Source of the DNA: Salimicrobium album
GTDB lineage: Bacteria; Bacillota; Bacilli; Bacillales; Halobacillaceae
Direction of reading: 5' to 3'
Length of the DNA stretch: 64,000 nucleotides
NCBI RefSeq assembly: GCF_900107115.1
Contig: NZ_FNOS01000004.1
Location: 266,023 to 330,022 of the forward strand
The first letter of the stretch is position 1, and each line of letters starts with the position of its first letter. Shown piece after piece: positions 24,340 to 32,920 of the stretch. The notes below the pieces were generated by a model. The model was not told where the DNA came from. It worked only from the letters and a program-made list of their open reading frames with translations, and ran no database searches. Position numbers and translations under genes: made by a program.

Positions 24340-25710
24340 TTACAGCTGAGGAAGAGTAATTGTGAATACCGTGCCTTCTCCAGGAATGCTCGAGACGCTC
24401 GCCGTTCCTCCGTGAATTTCGGTGACTTCTTTGACTATGGAAAGGCCGAGTCCGGTGCCGTCTGTCGTGCGTGACCGTGCTTCATCCGCCCGGTAGAAGC
24501 GGTCGAACGCACGGCTTATTTCCGCTTCACTCATCCCTATCCCTTCATCCCGGACGGATACCGTGATTTCTTTATCCATATTCTGTAATGACACGTGGAT
24601 GGAAGAATCGGGTTTTGAGTATTTGATGGCGTTGGTAATGAGATTGTCCCATACCGCCTGGAGAAGTTCCGCATTCCCGCTGTATGTCACTTCATCAAAA
24701 GAGTACGTCAACGCCAGTCCTTCCGAGCTGATTCTCCAGTGGTAGCGCCGGAGAGTCTCTTCCAGCTGGCGTTTGATATCGAAACTTTGCCGTTCGATAA
24801 GCTTTCCGCTGTCTTCGATGGAGGAAAGAAGGAGGAGCTGCCTCGATAATGTAGACAGTCGCTCTGTTTCATCCTGAATAATATTGATATATTCCGTTTT
24901 CTCCTCTTCGGATAATTTGGGGTTTTCCAGCAGGTGACTGTACCCGCGTATGTTCAGCAGGGGCGTCTGAATATCGTGGCTGACGTTTGAGACGAAGTTA
25001 CGCCGGAGCCGATCGACTTCCCCGAGCCGATCGATCATGGAAGAGAAGTTTCGTGCGAGCGTTCCGATTTCATCTTTCCGGTGAATGTCCGGATGCACAG
25101 TGAAGTCCCCTTTTTTAATGACGTCGGTCGTCCGGGAAAGCTTGCGGATCGGGTGGACGAGAATCCCGGAGAAAAGAAGCATCGCCAGAAGACTCAAAAT
25201 GATGATGACAGCTGTCATCTGACCGAAGAGAATGTGAACTTCGTTAAAAAGAAGTTTAATATCCGGACGCAGGAACAGTGCATGAGGCTCACCTTCTATC
25301 GTTACAGGCACACCGACAGAGTTCCGCAGTTCGTTCGCGAAAAATCCGGTTACGAAAATTCCTCCCGAAAAATCCCTCATGCCGTGATACGTTTTTCCAT
25401 CGATGACGCGCTGGACGTCTTCTTCCGGAAGATCTTTTCCATCAAAAGGATTTCCGAAAAAACTGGACTTCTCCGGTCCCTTCAGAAACAGCTGATAACC
25501 GGTAGCGGCCGTAGTGGACAGGTAGGCCTCCGGATTGTCGGCCGACTCGGCGTAAGAAGCTATCTGTTTTGCGATTTGCATGTTCTTTCTGTCGGTTTCA
25601 GGCTTCAGGTTGTTCTGATAGTAAGCATTCGCCAGAAGAAAACCGATGAGAAAACTGGCGCTCATAATGATTAGAGTGTACAGTAGAAATTTTGTATATA
25701 GGGATCTCAC
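24340..25710 (-). CDS. hssS: Heme sensor histidine kinase HssS
   Basis: A 456-residue sensor kinase, the same size as staphylococcal HssS. Two membrane helices (about 8-30 and 159-184) bracket a ~125-residue extracellular sensor containing TYHGMRDFSGGIFVTGFF and ALFLRPDI, both matching HssS. Then come a HAMP domain (about 185-237), the phospho-acceptor His245 in NVSHDIQTP and an ATPase domain with NLITNAIKYS (N box), DEGIGMS and GTGLGLSIVKE. It starts with GTG overlapping the hssR stop (TAGTG), with GAGGTGAAC as ribosome site. It detects heme-induced membrane stress and phosphorylates HssR. Confidence 0.9.
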   Translation of the reverse strand: MRSLYTKFLLYTLIIMSASFLIGFLLANAYYQNNLKPETDRKNMQIAKQIASYAESADNPEAYLSTTAATGYQLFLKGPEKSSFFGNPFDGKDLPEEDVQRVIDGKTYHGMRDFSGGIFVTGFFANELRNSVGVPVTIEGEPHALFLRPDIKLLFNEVHILFGQMTAVIIILSLLAMLLFSGILVHPIRKLSRTTDVIKKGDFTVHPDIHRKDEIGTLARNFSSMIDRLGEVDRLRRNFVSNVSHDIQTPLLNIRGYSHLLENPKLSEEEKTEYINIIQDETERLSTLSRQLLLLSSIEDSGKLIERQSFDIKRQLEETLRRYHWRISSEGLALTYSFDEVTYSGNAELLQAVWDNLITNAIKYSKPDSSIHVSLQNMDKEITVSVRDEGIGMSEAEISRAFDRFYRADEARSRTTDGTGLGLSIVKEVTEIHGGTASVSSIPGEGTVFTITLPQL

Positions 25711-26384
25711 TACCCGTTCACCTCAAGCCTGTACCCGACGCCGCGTACCGTCTGTATGGTAACACTGTGGGTAAGCGGTGCGAGACGCTCTCTTAATCTT
25801 TTTATGTGGACGTTAAGCGTACGCTCATCTCCCTCGAATTCAAGACCCCACACCTGTTCAATCAGATGGTCTCTGCTGAGCACACGGTTGGGAGTGGAGG
25901 CGAGGAGAGCGAGAAGGTCGAATTCCTTCAGCGGAAGCATGAGGTGACTGGTACCGATCCGGACGTCGTAATTATTCCGGTCGATGACGAGTTCTCCCGC
26001 AGCTAACGACTGGACATTCGGCTTGTCGTATCTTCTGAGAACGGCTTCGATCCGGAATAGCAGTTCTTTCGGTTCAAACGGCTTCACGATGTAATCGTCC
26101 GTCCCGGCCCGGTATCCCTGTTCTTTGTCGTGCAATTCGCCTTTAGCCGTGAGAAGTATGACGGGAAGACCATACTCTTCCGTGACTATTTTCGTTAAGG
26201 CGTATCCGTCCGTGCCGGGCATCATGACATCGACGACAGCCAGATCGATACCTGACTTATCCAGCACGGATACAGCTTCGTCTGCATTGGAAGCTCTGTA
26301 TGTCTCGTATCCTGATGATTCAAGTGTCCGGGAGACGAGTTTTCTGATATAGGGGTCATCATCTGTAATTAGTATAGAAGTCAT
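25710..26384 (-). CDS. hssR: Heme response regulator HssR
   Basis: A 224-residue OmpR/PhoB-type response regulator, equal in length to HssR of S. aureus. The receiver domain has acidic DDD8-10, phospho-acceptor Asp52 in VVDVMMPG and Lys in VKPFEPKELLFRI; the winged helix DNA-binding domain runs from about 128 to 224 (LSRDHLIEQVWG, RTLNVHIKRLRERL, IQTVRGVGYRLEV). I place the start at the ATG 26384 behind AGGAAAGG; longer frames would run into the operator and promoter upstream. It should bind the GTTCACCTT direct repeats at its own promoter and at hrtB. Confidence 0.9.
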   Translation of the reverse strand: MTSILITDDDPYIRKLVSRTLESSGYETYRASNADEAVSVLDKSGIDLAVVDVMMPGTDGYALTKIVTEEYGLPVILLTAKGELHDKEQGYRAGTDDYIVKPFEPKELLFRIEAVLRRYDKPNVQSLAAGELVIDRNNYDVRIGTSHLMLPLKEFDLLALLASTPNRVLSRDHLIEQVWGLEFEGDERTLNVHIKRLRERLAPLTHSVTIQTVRGVGYRLEVNG

Positions 26385-26417
26385 GCGTTTCATCCTTTCC
26401 TGTACATTCCTTCTTTT

Positions 26418-26450
26418 AGAATAACAAAAGAAGGTGAACGGAAGGTGAAC
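26418..26450 (-). promoter_or_regulatory. HssR operator and promoter of hssRS
   Basis: On the minus strand GTTCACCTT-CC-GTTCACCTT (26431-26450) is a perfect direct repeat with 11-base period. A TATTCT -10 (26418-26423), with an extended TG, lies 7 bases downstream, exactly the spacing found at hrtB. Confidence 0.82.
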
Positions 26451-26461
26451 AGGCACTGAAT

Positions 26462-26490
26462 TTGAATAAATTCCAGGCAGATGATATATT
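26462..26490 (+). promoter_or_regulatory. Sigma-A promoter of the alternative S14 gene
   Basis: TTGAAT (26462-26467), a 17-base spacer and TATATT (26485-26490). Transcription would start at the left edge of the Zur box. Confidence 0.7.
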
Positions 26491-26496
26491 CAAAAA

Positions 26497-26531
26497 GTAA
26501 CGTAAATCGTAATGATTACGATTTACGTTAC
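26497..26531. promoter_or_regulatory. Zur box within a 35-bp perfect palindrome
   Basis: The core 26504-26524 is AAATCGTAAT-G-ATTACGATTT, an exact match to the B. subtilis Zur consensus. Symmetry continues outward for seven more bases each side (GTAACGT/ACGTTAC). It covers the expected transcription start, so zinc-loaded Zur would block initiation. Confidence 0.92.
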
Positions 26532-26588
26532 ATTATTTATTATTATTAATTAAATACAAAGTTATATTTACAGGGAGGTTCATATAGA

Positions 26589-26858
26589 ATGGCTAAAAAG
26601 TCGAAGATCGCGAAAGAACAAAAGCGTCAGCGGATGGTCATGCAGTACGCCGACTTACGTAAAGAACTGAAAGAAAAAGGGGATTACGAAGCACTTCGGA
26701 AGCTTCCACGTGACTCATCTCCGACCCGTCTCACCGGCAGATGTGAAGTGACGGGGCGTCCGCGCGGTTATATGAGGAAATTCAAAATGTCCAGGATCGC
26801 TTTCAGGGATTATGCACACAAGGGACAGATACCGGGGGTAAGTAAAGCCAGCTGGTAA
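26589..26858 (+). CDS. rpsN2: Zinc-independent 30S ribosomal protein S14 (alternative paralog)
   Basis: An 89-residue S14 of the type without zinc ligands: the CxxC-x12-CxxC set of the standard Bacillus S14 is missing and only one Cys remains, in [16 protein letters not shown]. Under zinc shortage such paralogs replace the zinc-binding S14 in ribosomes and spare the metal. This is explained here by a perfect Zur box in the promoter. The C terminus ([20 protein letters not shown]) is conserved S14. Ribosome site AGGGAGG. It is a single-gene unit with its own terminator. Confidence 0.95.
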   Translation: MAKKSKIAKEQKRQRMVMQYADLRKELKEKGDYEALRKLPRDSSPTRLTGRCEVTGRPRGYMRKFKMSRIAFRDYAHKGQIPGVSKASW

Positions 26859-26883
26859 CCCTTTGTGATATTGTGCTAAAAGT

Positions 26884-26935
26884 AAAAGCCGCAATAACAA
26901 CCGGAGGCAGAGGTCCGGCGTTGTTGCGGCTTTTT
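26884..26935. terminator. Terminator shared by rpsN2 and the SDR gene
   Basis: AAAAGCCGCAATAACA...CCGG pairs with CCGG..TTGTTGCGGCTTTT; A and T tails on both sides allow use in either direction. Confidence 0.88.
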
Positions 26936-26964
26936 AGTTTTGTGCCTTTATAAGTGATGACGGT

Positions 26965-27720
26965 TTACCTCAGCTTAGTGGAACCTCCGTCGAGCATAAG
27001 CGTCTGTCCCGTCATGTAGTTGGAGTCATCCGATGCGAGGAAGACGGCCGCTTTTCCGATATCTTCTTCCGGATCACCGAAGCGCTGCATCGGAATGTTT
27101 CCGAGCACTTTTTTATAGTATTCAGGATTGTTTGCTGCCCACTCCTGGACACCTTCGGAATTGGCTATAGGGGAGATGAGGTTGACATTTATTCCGAATT
27201 GCCCGAGCTCATTCGCAGCTACGCGCGTCATGCCGCGGATCGCTTCTTTTGCAGCGGCGTAAGATAATTGATTGGCGTCTCCATTGATTCCTGCGCCCGA
27301 GGCGAAGTTGATGATCGACCCTTCCGTTTTCTTCAAATGAGGTATGGCTGCCTGCATAAGATAGAAGGTAGGGTAGAATCCTGTATTGAAAGACAGATCC
27401 ATATCTTCTTTCGTCGTTTCAAGGAAAGAAGCCATTTTTGATGCGTGCGCATTGTTCACAAGGACATCCAGACCTCCGAATGTTTCCACCGTTTTATCGA
27501 CGATGGAAGACAGGGCGGCATGGTCGGTCAGATCTGCGTGGATGAACAGACTGTCCGCACCACTGTTCTTCAGATGTTCTGCGGCTTTCTGGCCGGTTTC
27601 TTCATTAACGTCAACGAGTACGACGTTCGCTTTCTCTTTGGCGAATGCTTTGGCGATACCGAAGCCGATACCTCCGGCTCCGCCTGTGATAATAGCTGTT
27701 TTTCCGTTAAGTTTACTCAT
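26965..27720 (-). CDS. Short-chain dehydrogenase/reductase
   Basis: A 251-residue classical SDR. The cofactor motif is TGGAGGIGFGIAKAF (residues about 12-26), the adenine-ring motif NNAH, and the catalytic Tyr-xxx-Lys is in SYAAAKEAIRG with the Ser of NFASGAG. Family length and the C-terminal YMTGQTLMLDGG are like 3-oxoacyl-ACP reductase (FabG) paralogs, but the unusual NNAHAS in place of NNAG and isolation from fatty-acid genes argue for another, unknown substrate. GGAGGAATTTC is the ribosome site. Confidence 0.85.
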   Translation of the reverse strand: MSKLNGKTAIITGGAGGIGFGIAKAFAKEKANVVLVDVNEETGQKAAEHLKNSGADSLFIHADLTDHAALSSIVDKTVETFGGLDVLVNNAHASKMASFLETTKEDMDLSFNTGFYPTFYLMQAAIPHLKKTEGSIINFASGAGINGDANQLSYAAAKEAIRGMTRVAANELGQFGINVNLISPIANSEGVQEWAANNPEYYKKVLGNIPMQRFGDPEEDIGKAAVFLASDDSNYMTGQTLMLDGGSTKLR

Positions 27721-27806
27721 GTGAAATTCCTCCTTTTACAGTTATATTTTATCACTGGGGACAGTCTTGGGAAACGAAAGCACTTTTATGGAAAAGGCCC
27801 ACTACA

Positions 27807-27842
27807 TAAAAAAGCCTGTTCATTGAGTTCAATGAACAGGCT
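27807..27842 (-). terminator. Terminator of yumC
   Basis: A 14-bp perfect stem (AGCCTGTTCATTGA with its complement) with a two-base tip, followed on the minus strand by six T residues. Confidence 0.85.
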
Positions 27843-27851
27843 GGGACGGAC

Positions 27852-28838
27852 TCAGCCGAACATACTTGTGGAATGTTTCGGCTGTACCCGGGCGCTCGGG
27901 TCGATGAAATTCTTGGCGTTGTTGACGGCTGTCGGCCCTTCGCCGAAGCCTGAAGCGATCAGTTTCACTTTCCCGGGATACGTACAGATATCTCCGGCAG
28001 CGTATATGCCTTCAATGTTTGTTTCCATCTTCTGATTGACGACGATACTGTTCTTGTCGATATCCAGTTCCCATTCCTTGATAGGACCGAGAGAGCTGAT
28101 GAATCCGTAGTTGACGATAAGATCGTCGATGTTGATGGATTCTTCTTTCTCACCCTTCACTTCTTTCAGTACGACCTGGTCGATCGTTTCGTCTCCGACG
28201 AGCTTTTCGGGAGTGAAAGGGGTGAGCGTGCGGACGCTTGAATTCTCCAGCTGTTCTACGCTGTGCTCGTGAGCCCGGAAGTTGGCTCTGCGGTGTACGA
28301 GTGTCACTTCATTGGCAATCGGCTCCAGCATGAGAGACCAGTCTACAGCCGAATCGCCGCCGCCGCAGATCATCACATTGTGATCGCGGAAACGTTCCAT
28401 ATTATTGACGTGATAGTGGAGGTTCGTCTCCTCGAAACGCTCCGTATCCTTGATTTTCAGTTTGCGGGGTTCAAAAGCTCCGTTCCCTGCAGTGATGATA
28501 ATCGTTTTCGTGTAATGGACATCTTTGTTTGTGGTAAGTTTGAAAGATCCGTCTTCCTGACGCTCTACTGTCTGCACCGCTTCTTCCAGTGTAACATCGG
28601 GATCGAACGCCATCGCCTGTTCAGTGAGGCTGTCCACGAGTTCCTGTGCTCTTACTTTCGGGAATCCGGCGACATCGTAGATGAATTTCTCCGGATAAAG
28701 GGCGGTAAGCTGACCGCCGAGATGGGGCAGGCTTTCGATTATGTTGACGGATGCCTGGCGCATACCTCCGTAAAAAGCAGTAAACAGGCCGACAGGTCCA
28801 CCACCGATGATTGTAATATCATGAACTTTTTCACTCAT
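27852..28838 (-). CDS. yumC: Ferredoxin/flavodoxin-NADP+ reductase (YumC type)
   Basis: A 328-residue thioredoxin-reductase-like flavoprotein that lacks the CxxC disulfide, as is typical of YumC-type ferredoxin-NADP+ reductases. FAD-binding [16 protein letters not shown] is at the N terminus, NADPH-binding [13 protein letters not shown] in the middle and [20 protein letters not shown] near the end. It supplies or drains electrons of ferredoxin or flavodoxin and may feed nearby Fe-S enzymes. I start at the ATG 28838 behind GGAGGTTCC; earlier frames have no ribosome site. Divergent from yumB, a long-conserved arrangement. Confidence 0.92.
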   Translation of the reverse strand: MSEKVHDITIIGGGPVGLFTAFYGGMRQASVNIIESLPHLGGQLTALYPEKFIYDVAGFPKVRAQELVDSLTEQAMAFDPDVTLEEAVQTVERQEDGSFKLTTNKDVHYTKTIIITAGNGAFEPRKLKIKDTERFEETNLHYHVNNMERFRDHNVMICGGGDSAVDWSLMLEPIANEVTLVHRRANFRAHEHSVEQLENSSVRTLTPFTPEKLVGDETIDQVVLKEVKGEKEESINIDDLIVNYGFISSLGPIKEWELDIDKNSIVVNQKMETNIEGIYAAGDICTYPGKVKLIASGFGEGPTAVNNAKNFIDPSARVQPKHSTSMFG

Positions 28839-29066
28839 ATAGGGAACCTCCTGTATATACAAAAAATCTCTTATTTATAGTTTAGCACAATTATTACAAT
28901 AGATAATTATAGAAAGATTCGCAAGCAAAAGGTTGAAAAACAAAACAAAAAAAGCTAAGATGATAGCTGAGACATTTATGAAAGCGTTACTTTCGCAGTA
29001 ATCTTTCGACTTTTTCGCCTAACTGTGTGAAATGTGTCACAAATATATAAAATGGATGTGATTGGA

Positions 29067-30287
29067 ATGAACAGACCAAATATTGTTATTTTGGGCGCTG
29101 GTTACGGTGGCATGATGACTGCCTCCAAGCTTCAGAAGAAAGTCAGTGCCGACAGTGCAAACATGACCCTCGTCAATATGCACAGCTACCATTATCAATC
29201 TACGTGGCTGCATGAAAACGCAGCCGGGACGCTGCATCATGATCGTACGAGAATGGAAGTGGACAATGTTATCGACACGAACAAGATCAACTTCGTGCAG
29301 GATACTGTAACAGGTATCGATCCCGATAACAAAAAGGTGAGCCTTCTGAACGGGGAAATCTCCTATGATTATCTCGTAATCGGTCTCGGATTTGAGGCTG
29401 CGACGTTCGGAATCAAGGGACTTCTTGAAAACGCCTTTACCATCTCAAGTATCAATAAAGCCCGTCTGATTCGTCAACATATCGAATATAACTTTGCGAA
29501 ATACAATAATGAAAAAGATAAGAAACAGGAACGTTTGAACCTCGTTGTAGGCGGGGCAGGGTTTACGGGCATCGAGTTCGTAGGTGAACTTGCCAACCGT
29601 GTTCCGGAACTGTGTAAAGAGTATGACGTACCGCGTGAAAACGTACGTATCATCAACGTCGAAGCTGCTCCGACAGCACTTCCCGGTTTCGATCCGGAGC
29701 TCGTAGAGTACGCAATGAACTCCCTTGAAGCTCGCGGCGTAGAGTTCAAGCTCGGCGCGATGATCAAAGAAGTTACAGCGGACAAGCTTGTTTACGAACA
29801 GGGTGATGAAATCGAAGAGATCCCTACCAACACAGTCGTATGGGCTGCCGGTGTTCGCGGAAACAGCCTTGTGGAAGAAGCCGGATTCGAATCGAACCGC
29901 GGCCGTACGCCGGTACGTGAAGACCTTCGTCCGAACGGTTACGATGATGTGTTCATCGTCGGGGACTGTGCTCTCATCATGAACGAAGAGACAGAACGCC
30001 CGTATCCACCGACAGCACAGATCGCTATTCAGGAAGCGGAACATACAGCCGGGAACCTGAAACGTATCGTGGAAGGTAACCACAACCTGGAACCGTTCGA
30101 GCCGAACATTCAGGGTACGGTAGCTTCTCTCGGTAACAAAGACGCGATCGGTGTCATTTTCGATGATAAGAAGATTTTTGGGTGGACAGCCACTGCCATG
30201 AAGAAAATCATCGATAACCGCTACTTGTGGAAAGTCGGCGGAGCCGCACTCGTTCTTAAAAAAGGGAAACTCAACTTCTTTAAATAA
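29067..30287 (+). CDS. yumB: Type II NADH:quinone oxidoreductase (YumB)
   Basis: A 406-residue single-subunit NADH dehydrogenase. FAD motif [15 protein letters not shown] lies at the N terminus, NADH motif [16 protein letters not shown] around residue 165, and [13 protein letters not shown] and [13 protein letters not shown] follow the NDH-2 pattern. It oxidises NADH at the inner membrane face and reduces menaquinone, the product of the men genes in this window. The start at 29067 gives exactly the B. subtilis length; an in-frame ATG at 29052 is possible. The C-terminal amphipathic part ([18 protein letters not shown]) is likely the membrane anchor. Confidence 0.92.
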   Translation: MNRPNIVILGAGYGGMMTASKLQKKVSADSANMTLVNMHSYHYQSTWLHENAAGTLHHDRTRMEVDNVIDTNKINFVQDTVTGIDPDNKKVSLLNGEISYDYLVIGLGFEAATFGIKGLLENAFTISSINKARLIRQHIEYNFAKYNNEKDKKQERLNLVVGGAGFTGIEFVGELANRVPELCKEYDVPRENVRIINVEAAPTALPGFDPELVEYAMNSLEARGVEFKLGAMIKEVTADKLVYEQGDEIEEIPTNTVVWAAGVRGNSLVEEAGFESNRGRTPVREDLRPNGYDDVFIVGDCALIMNEETERPYPPTAQIAIQEAEHTAGNLKRIVEGNHNLEPFEPNIQGTVASLGNKDAIGVIFDDKKIFGWTATAMKKIIDNRYLWKVGGAALVLKKGKLNFFK

Positions 30288-30295
30288 AAAAGAGG

Positions 30296-30328
30296 AACAA
30301 AGGTCCGGGAACGGGCCTTTGTTTTTTT
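30296..30328 (+). terminator. Terminator of yumB
   Basis: AACAAAGGTCCG pairs with CGGGCCTTTGTT, then seven T residues. Confidence 0.88.
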
Positions 30329-30411
30329 AAGTGACGGACCGGGTGCTTGCGCTTTTCTGACAGGAATACTACAATATAGCTTGTATCGGAGTGAGAGTAG
30401 GGGGAAGAGTA

Positions 30412-30729
30412 TTGGATATTGTACAGTTTGCGGTTTCCATATTATTATTTTTCGTGTTGTTTTTCGGTATATCATTTTTATTGAACATGGTATTGCGGAT
30501 GTCATGGTTCATGCTTTTCGTTTTTCCGCTGATCGTACTTCTGATTGTGGATGATTTTCCTTTAAACCGTTATTTCCGGGAACCTGTAGGCGCCCTCAGT
30601 GATGTATGGTCCTCGATTCTCGCTTTAAGCGTTTTTGATATCATCATCTTACTGAGCGGGTTCCTCGGCACCCTTGCAGCAGGAATCGTCATCCGTCTGC
30701 TACGTAAAAACGGTTATCAAATGTTTTAA
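30412..30729 (+). CDS. yuiB: YuiB family membrane protein, TTG start
   Basis: A 105-residue membrane protein with three helices (about 4-22, 28-45 and 70-93) and a basic C terminus (IRLLRKNGYQMF) that is highly conserved in YuiB. The TTG at 30412 lies behind GGGGGAAG and gives the family length; an upstream in-frame GTG at 30391 would leave the ribosome site inside the gene. Function unknown. It follows yumB as in B. subtilis, but after a terminator, so it has its own promoter. Confidence 0.85.
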   Translation: MDIVQFAVSILLFFVLFFGISFLLNMVLRMSWFMLFVFPLIVLLIVDDFPLNRYFREPVGALSDVWSSILALSVFDIIILLSGFLGTLAAGIVIRLLRKNGYQMF

Positions 30730-30760
30730 GCATCTGAATGCTATTCGGATGCTTATTTTA
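30728..30760 (+). terminator. Terminator of yuiB
   Basis: AAGCATCTGAAT pairs with ATTCGGATGCTT around GCT, with TTTT shortly after; the stem overlaps the yuiB stop codon. Confidence 0.8.
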
Positions 30761-30772
30761 ATGAAAAATTAT

Positions 30773-30800
30773 AAAAAAAAGGAAGGCCCGGCGCCTTCCT
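30773..30800 (-). terminator. Terminator of yuiD
   Basis: On the minus strand GGAAGGC...GCCTTCC is followed by eight T residues. Confidence 0.82.
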
Positions 30801-30802
30801 CC

Positions 30803-31279
30803 TTAAAATATAAGATAATGGACAAAAAACGTGAGGAAAACTCCGAACACTCCCCCTACGAACACTTCCACAGGCTGATGCCCGAGCATTTCCTTGATTT
30901 CTTCGCGTTTTTCGAATCCTTCCTTCGTTCCCCAGCCTCTCGCCTGTTCGACGAACCGCTGGAAATCGTTCAGAAGAATGTTGAGCATAATCGCCTGCTC
31001 TCCGGACTGCCTGCGAACACCGGTGGAATCGAACATCACGATAATGGCGAAGACGGTGGCTACGGAAAAGATGGCGGAGTCGAAACCCTGCTCGATTCCG
31101 ACACCGGTCGCAAGTGCGGTGACGGCAGCGGAGTGACTGGACGGCATGCCGCCCGTGGAGAAGGCGAGTTTGCCGTCGATTTTTCGTGAAGCTATAAATG
31201 AAATCGGAATTTTGATACCCTGAGCGAGAAAAATAGCGAGAATTGCCGCCCAGAGAGGGAAGTTCTGGAGGATATCCAT
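30803..31279 (-). CDS. yuiD: Divergent PAP2-family membrane protein YuiD
   Basis: A 158-residue membrane protein of the divergent PAP2 (DUF212) family, distantly related to acid phosphatases that act on lipid phosphates. The PAP2-like residues are in GGMPSSHSAAVTALATG (Ser-His) and VMFDSTGVRRQSGEQA (Asp and Arg); four helices are predicted. Phosphatase activity is not proven for this family. It is transcribed opposite to yuiB, whose stop it faces. Start follows an AAAGGCTGAAGAT site. Confidence 0.85.
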   Translation of the reverse strand: MDILQNFPLWAAILAIFLAQGIKIPISFIASRKIDGKLAFSTGGMPSSHSAAVTALATGVGIEQGFDSAIFSVATVFAIIVMFDSTGVRRQSGEQAIMLNILLNDFQRFVEQARGWGTKEGFEKREEIKEMLGHQPVEVFVGGVFGVFLTFFVHYLIF

Positions 31280-31337
31280 AGCGATCTTCAGCCTTTCTGC
31301 ATGAAACCTTTATTATGTATTGCATATTATACGTTAA

Positions 31338-31366
31338 AGTAAAAGCCTCCCGCAATGAGGAGGCTT
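31338..31366 (-). terminator. Terminator of deoD
   Basis: AAGCCTCC and GGAGGCTT with an 8-base loop, followed on the minus strand by TTTACTTT. Confidence 0.75.
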
Positions 31367-31372
31367 GTCTGA

Positions 31373-32083
31373 TTAATCCTGGATTACAGCGTCGAGTGCG
31401 ATTTCCATCATGTCGGTGAAAGTGGTCTGACGTTCTTCGGAAGTCGTCTCTTCTCCGGTAAGGATGTGATCACTTACGGTGAGGACGGTGAGTGCCTGAC
31501 GATTGTATTTTGCCGCCAGCGTATAAAGGGCACTCGTTTCCATTTCGATGGCCAGCACGTTATAGTCAGCGAGTTTCTGGTTGAACTCTTTTGCGTTGTC
31601 GCGGTAGAACTGATCACTCGTAAACACATTTCCGACGTGAAGGTTAAGATCCTTTTTCACTCCGGCATCGTAGGCGTTTTTGAGAAGGGTGAAGTCGGCG
31701 CTCGGGGCGAAATCGACTTCTCCGAAAGTGGCACGGTTCATGCTTGAATCGGTAGAGGACGTATTCGCAAGGATGACATCGCGGACATTCACATCTTCCT
31801 GGATAGCTCCGCAGGAACCGACTCTTACAAGCTTCTGCACATCATAAGCATCCATGAGTTCGTTCACATAGATGGAAATGGACGGAACCCCCATCCCTGT
31901 TCCCTGAACGGAGACTCTCTCTCCTTTATACGTACCGGTATAGCCGTACATCCCGCGTACTTCGTTGTAACATACTGCATCTTCAAGGAAATTCTCCGCA
32001 ATAAACTTGGCACGGAGCGGGTCTCCCGGAAGAAGTACTTTATCGGCGATATCACCTTTATTAGCTCCAATATGTGTTGTCAT
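31373..32083 (-). CDS. deoD: Purine nucleoside phosphorylase DeoD
   Basis: A 236-residue hexameric-type purine nucleoside phosphorylase, which splits inosine, adenosine and guanosine with phosphate to base plus ribose-1-phosphate. Typical motifs: [17 protein letters not shown] (phosphate-binding Gly and Arg), [18 protein letters not shown] and [13 protein letters not shown], the last holding the ribose-binding Met-Glu. The catalytic Asp is in VSDHI near the end. GGAGGAGC precedes the start. It is a single gene here. Confidence 0.95.
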   Translation of the reverse strand: MTTHIGANKGDIADKVLLPGDPLRAKFIAENFLEDAVCYNEVRGMYGYTGTYKGERVSVQGTGMGVPSISIYVNELMDAYDVQKLVRVGSCGAIQEDVNVRDVILANTSSTDSSMNRATFGEVDFAPSADFTLLKNAYDAGVKKDLNLHVGNVFTSDQFYRDNAKEFNQKLADYNVLAIEMETSALYTLAAKYNRQALTVLTVSDHILTGEETTSEERQTTFTDMMEIALDAVIQD

Positions 32084-32191
32084 TATAGCTCCTCCTTTGA
32101 CCGTCTTTCTTATCTAAATTATCATAACGGTTTCATTAAGACAAATGCCCGGTTTGACAGGGGTGGACTTCTTCCCGTTTCTAAAGTGCTT

Positions 32192-32572
32192 TTACTTGAA
32201 GTACTGCTTTTCTAGATCCTGAAGACGGGTCAGCGCTTTCTGATTGAACTCTGTATCCCGTCGCTCCAGTTTCTCTTTGTATTTTTGTACGGAATCTTCC
32301 AGGGATTTCATGTAATCAGGGATTTCATCGTCGTAAGGATGAACTGCCTGTTTGTCGACGTTAGCTTTTTCATGGTGGGCCAAGGCTTTTCGCTGATGGA
32401 AAAACACATCTTCGGTCTGGCCCGGATTGTGCAGGTCGCCCTGGGCCGGGTGTGTGTGTACGCCAAGGACCTCGACAAGAAATTTGGAACCGCGGTCTTC
32501 TTTGACTTTTCCTATGTACGTCCCTGTTTTATAAAACGCTTTTACCGTATCATCGATTTTTACTTCATCCAT
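32192..32572 (-). CDS. kapB: Kinase-associated protein B (KapB)
   Basis: A 126-residue protein of the KapB family. B. subtilis KapB is needed for the sensor kinase KinB to feed phosphate into the sporulation phosphorelay. The small beta-barrel domain (residues 1-65) is followed by HQRKALAHHEKANVDK and a helical, charged C terminus. In B. subtilis kinB lies between patB and kapB; here it is replaced by a small membrane-protein gene on the other strand, so any partner kinase must be elsewhere. GGAGGTGTCC is the ribosome site. Confidence 0.85.
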   Translation of the reverse strand: MDEVKIDDTVKAFYKTGTYIGKVKEDRGSKFLVEVLGVHTHPAQGDLHNPGQTEDVFFHQRKALAHHEKANVDKQAVHPYDDEIPDYMKSLEDSVQKYKEKLERRDTEFNQKALTRLQDLEKQYFK

Positions 32573-32676
32573 AATTTGGACACCTCCTATGACATTTCTA
32601 TGAGAATAATAACATATTTACTGCTGAACCCGACCGTTCTTTGTTACAATGAACGCAGGGAGCGTGGTACGACACT

Positions 32677-32865
32677 ATGGATTTTCTATATTTTCCACAG
32701 GATAAAACAGAATACATTCCGTCAATGATTATGCTGGTATTGTTCATGGTGGCTGCAATTGTAACTGTCTATATTTTCGTGAAAGCTTCGAAACGGGAAG
32801 AAGACCACGTGCCGGAGCATCTGAAGGACGATCCTCATTATTATGAGCGGGAAGAAAATAAATAG
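32677..32865 (+). CDS. Small single-pass membrane protein between kapB and patB
   Basis: A 62-residue protein with one membrane helix (about 17-36, MIMLVLFMVAAIVTVYIFVK) and a highly charged C-terminal tail (KREEDHVPEHLKDDPHYYER). I do not recognise a family. The ATG follows a GGGAGCG ribosome site at somewhat long distance. It is divergent from kapB and ends at a terminator shared with patB, so it has its own promoter. It occupies the position where kinB would be in B. subtilis. Confidence 0.65.
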   Translation: MDFLYFPQDKTEYIPSMIMLVLFMVAAIVTVYIFVKASKREEDHVPEHLKDDPHYYEREENK

Positions 32866-32920
32866 AAAAAGCGCGTGACCCCTTGAGGTTCAACCACCCC
32901 GGGGTTCACGCGTTTTTTTA
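32864..32920. terminator. Bidirectional terminator between the small membrane gene and patB
   Basis: AAAAAGCGCGTGACCCC pairs with GGGGTTCACGCGTTTTT; the loop is about 23 bases. A and T tails serve both directions. Confidence 0.82.
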
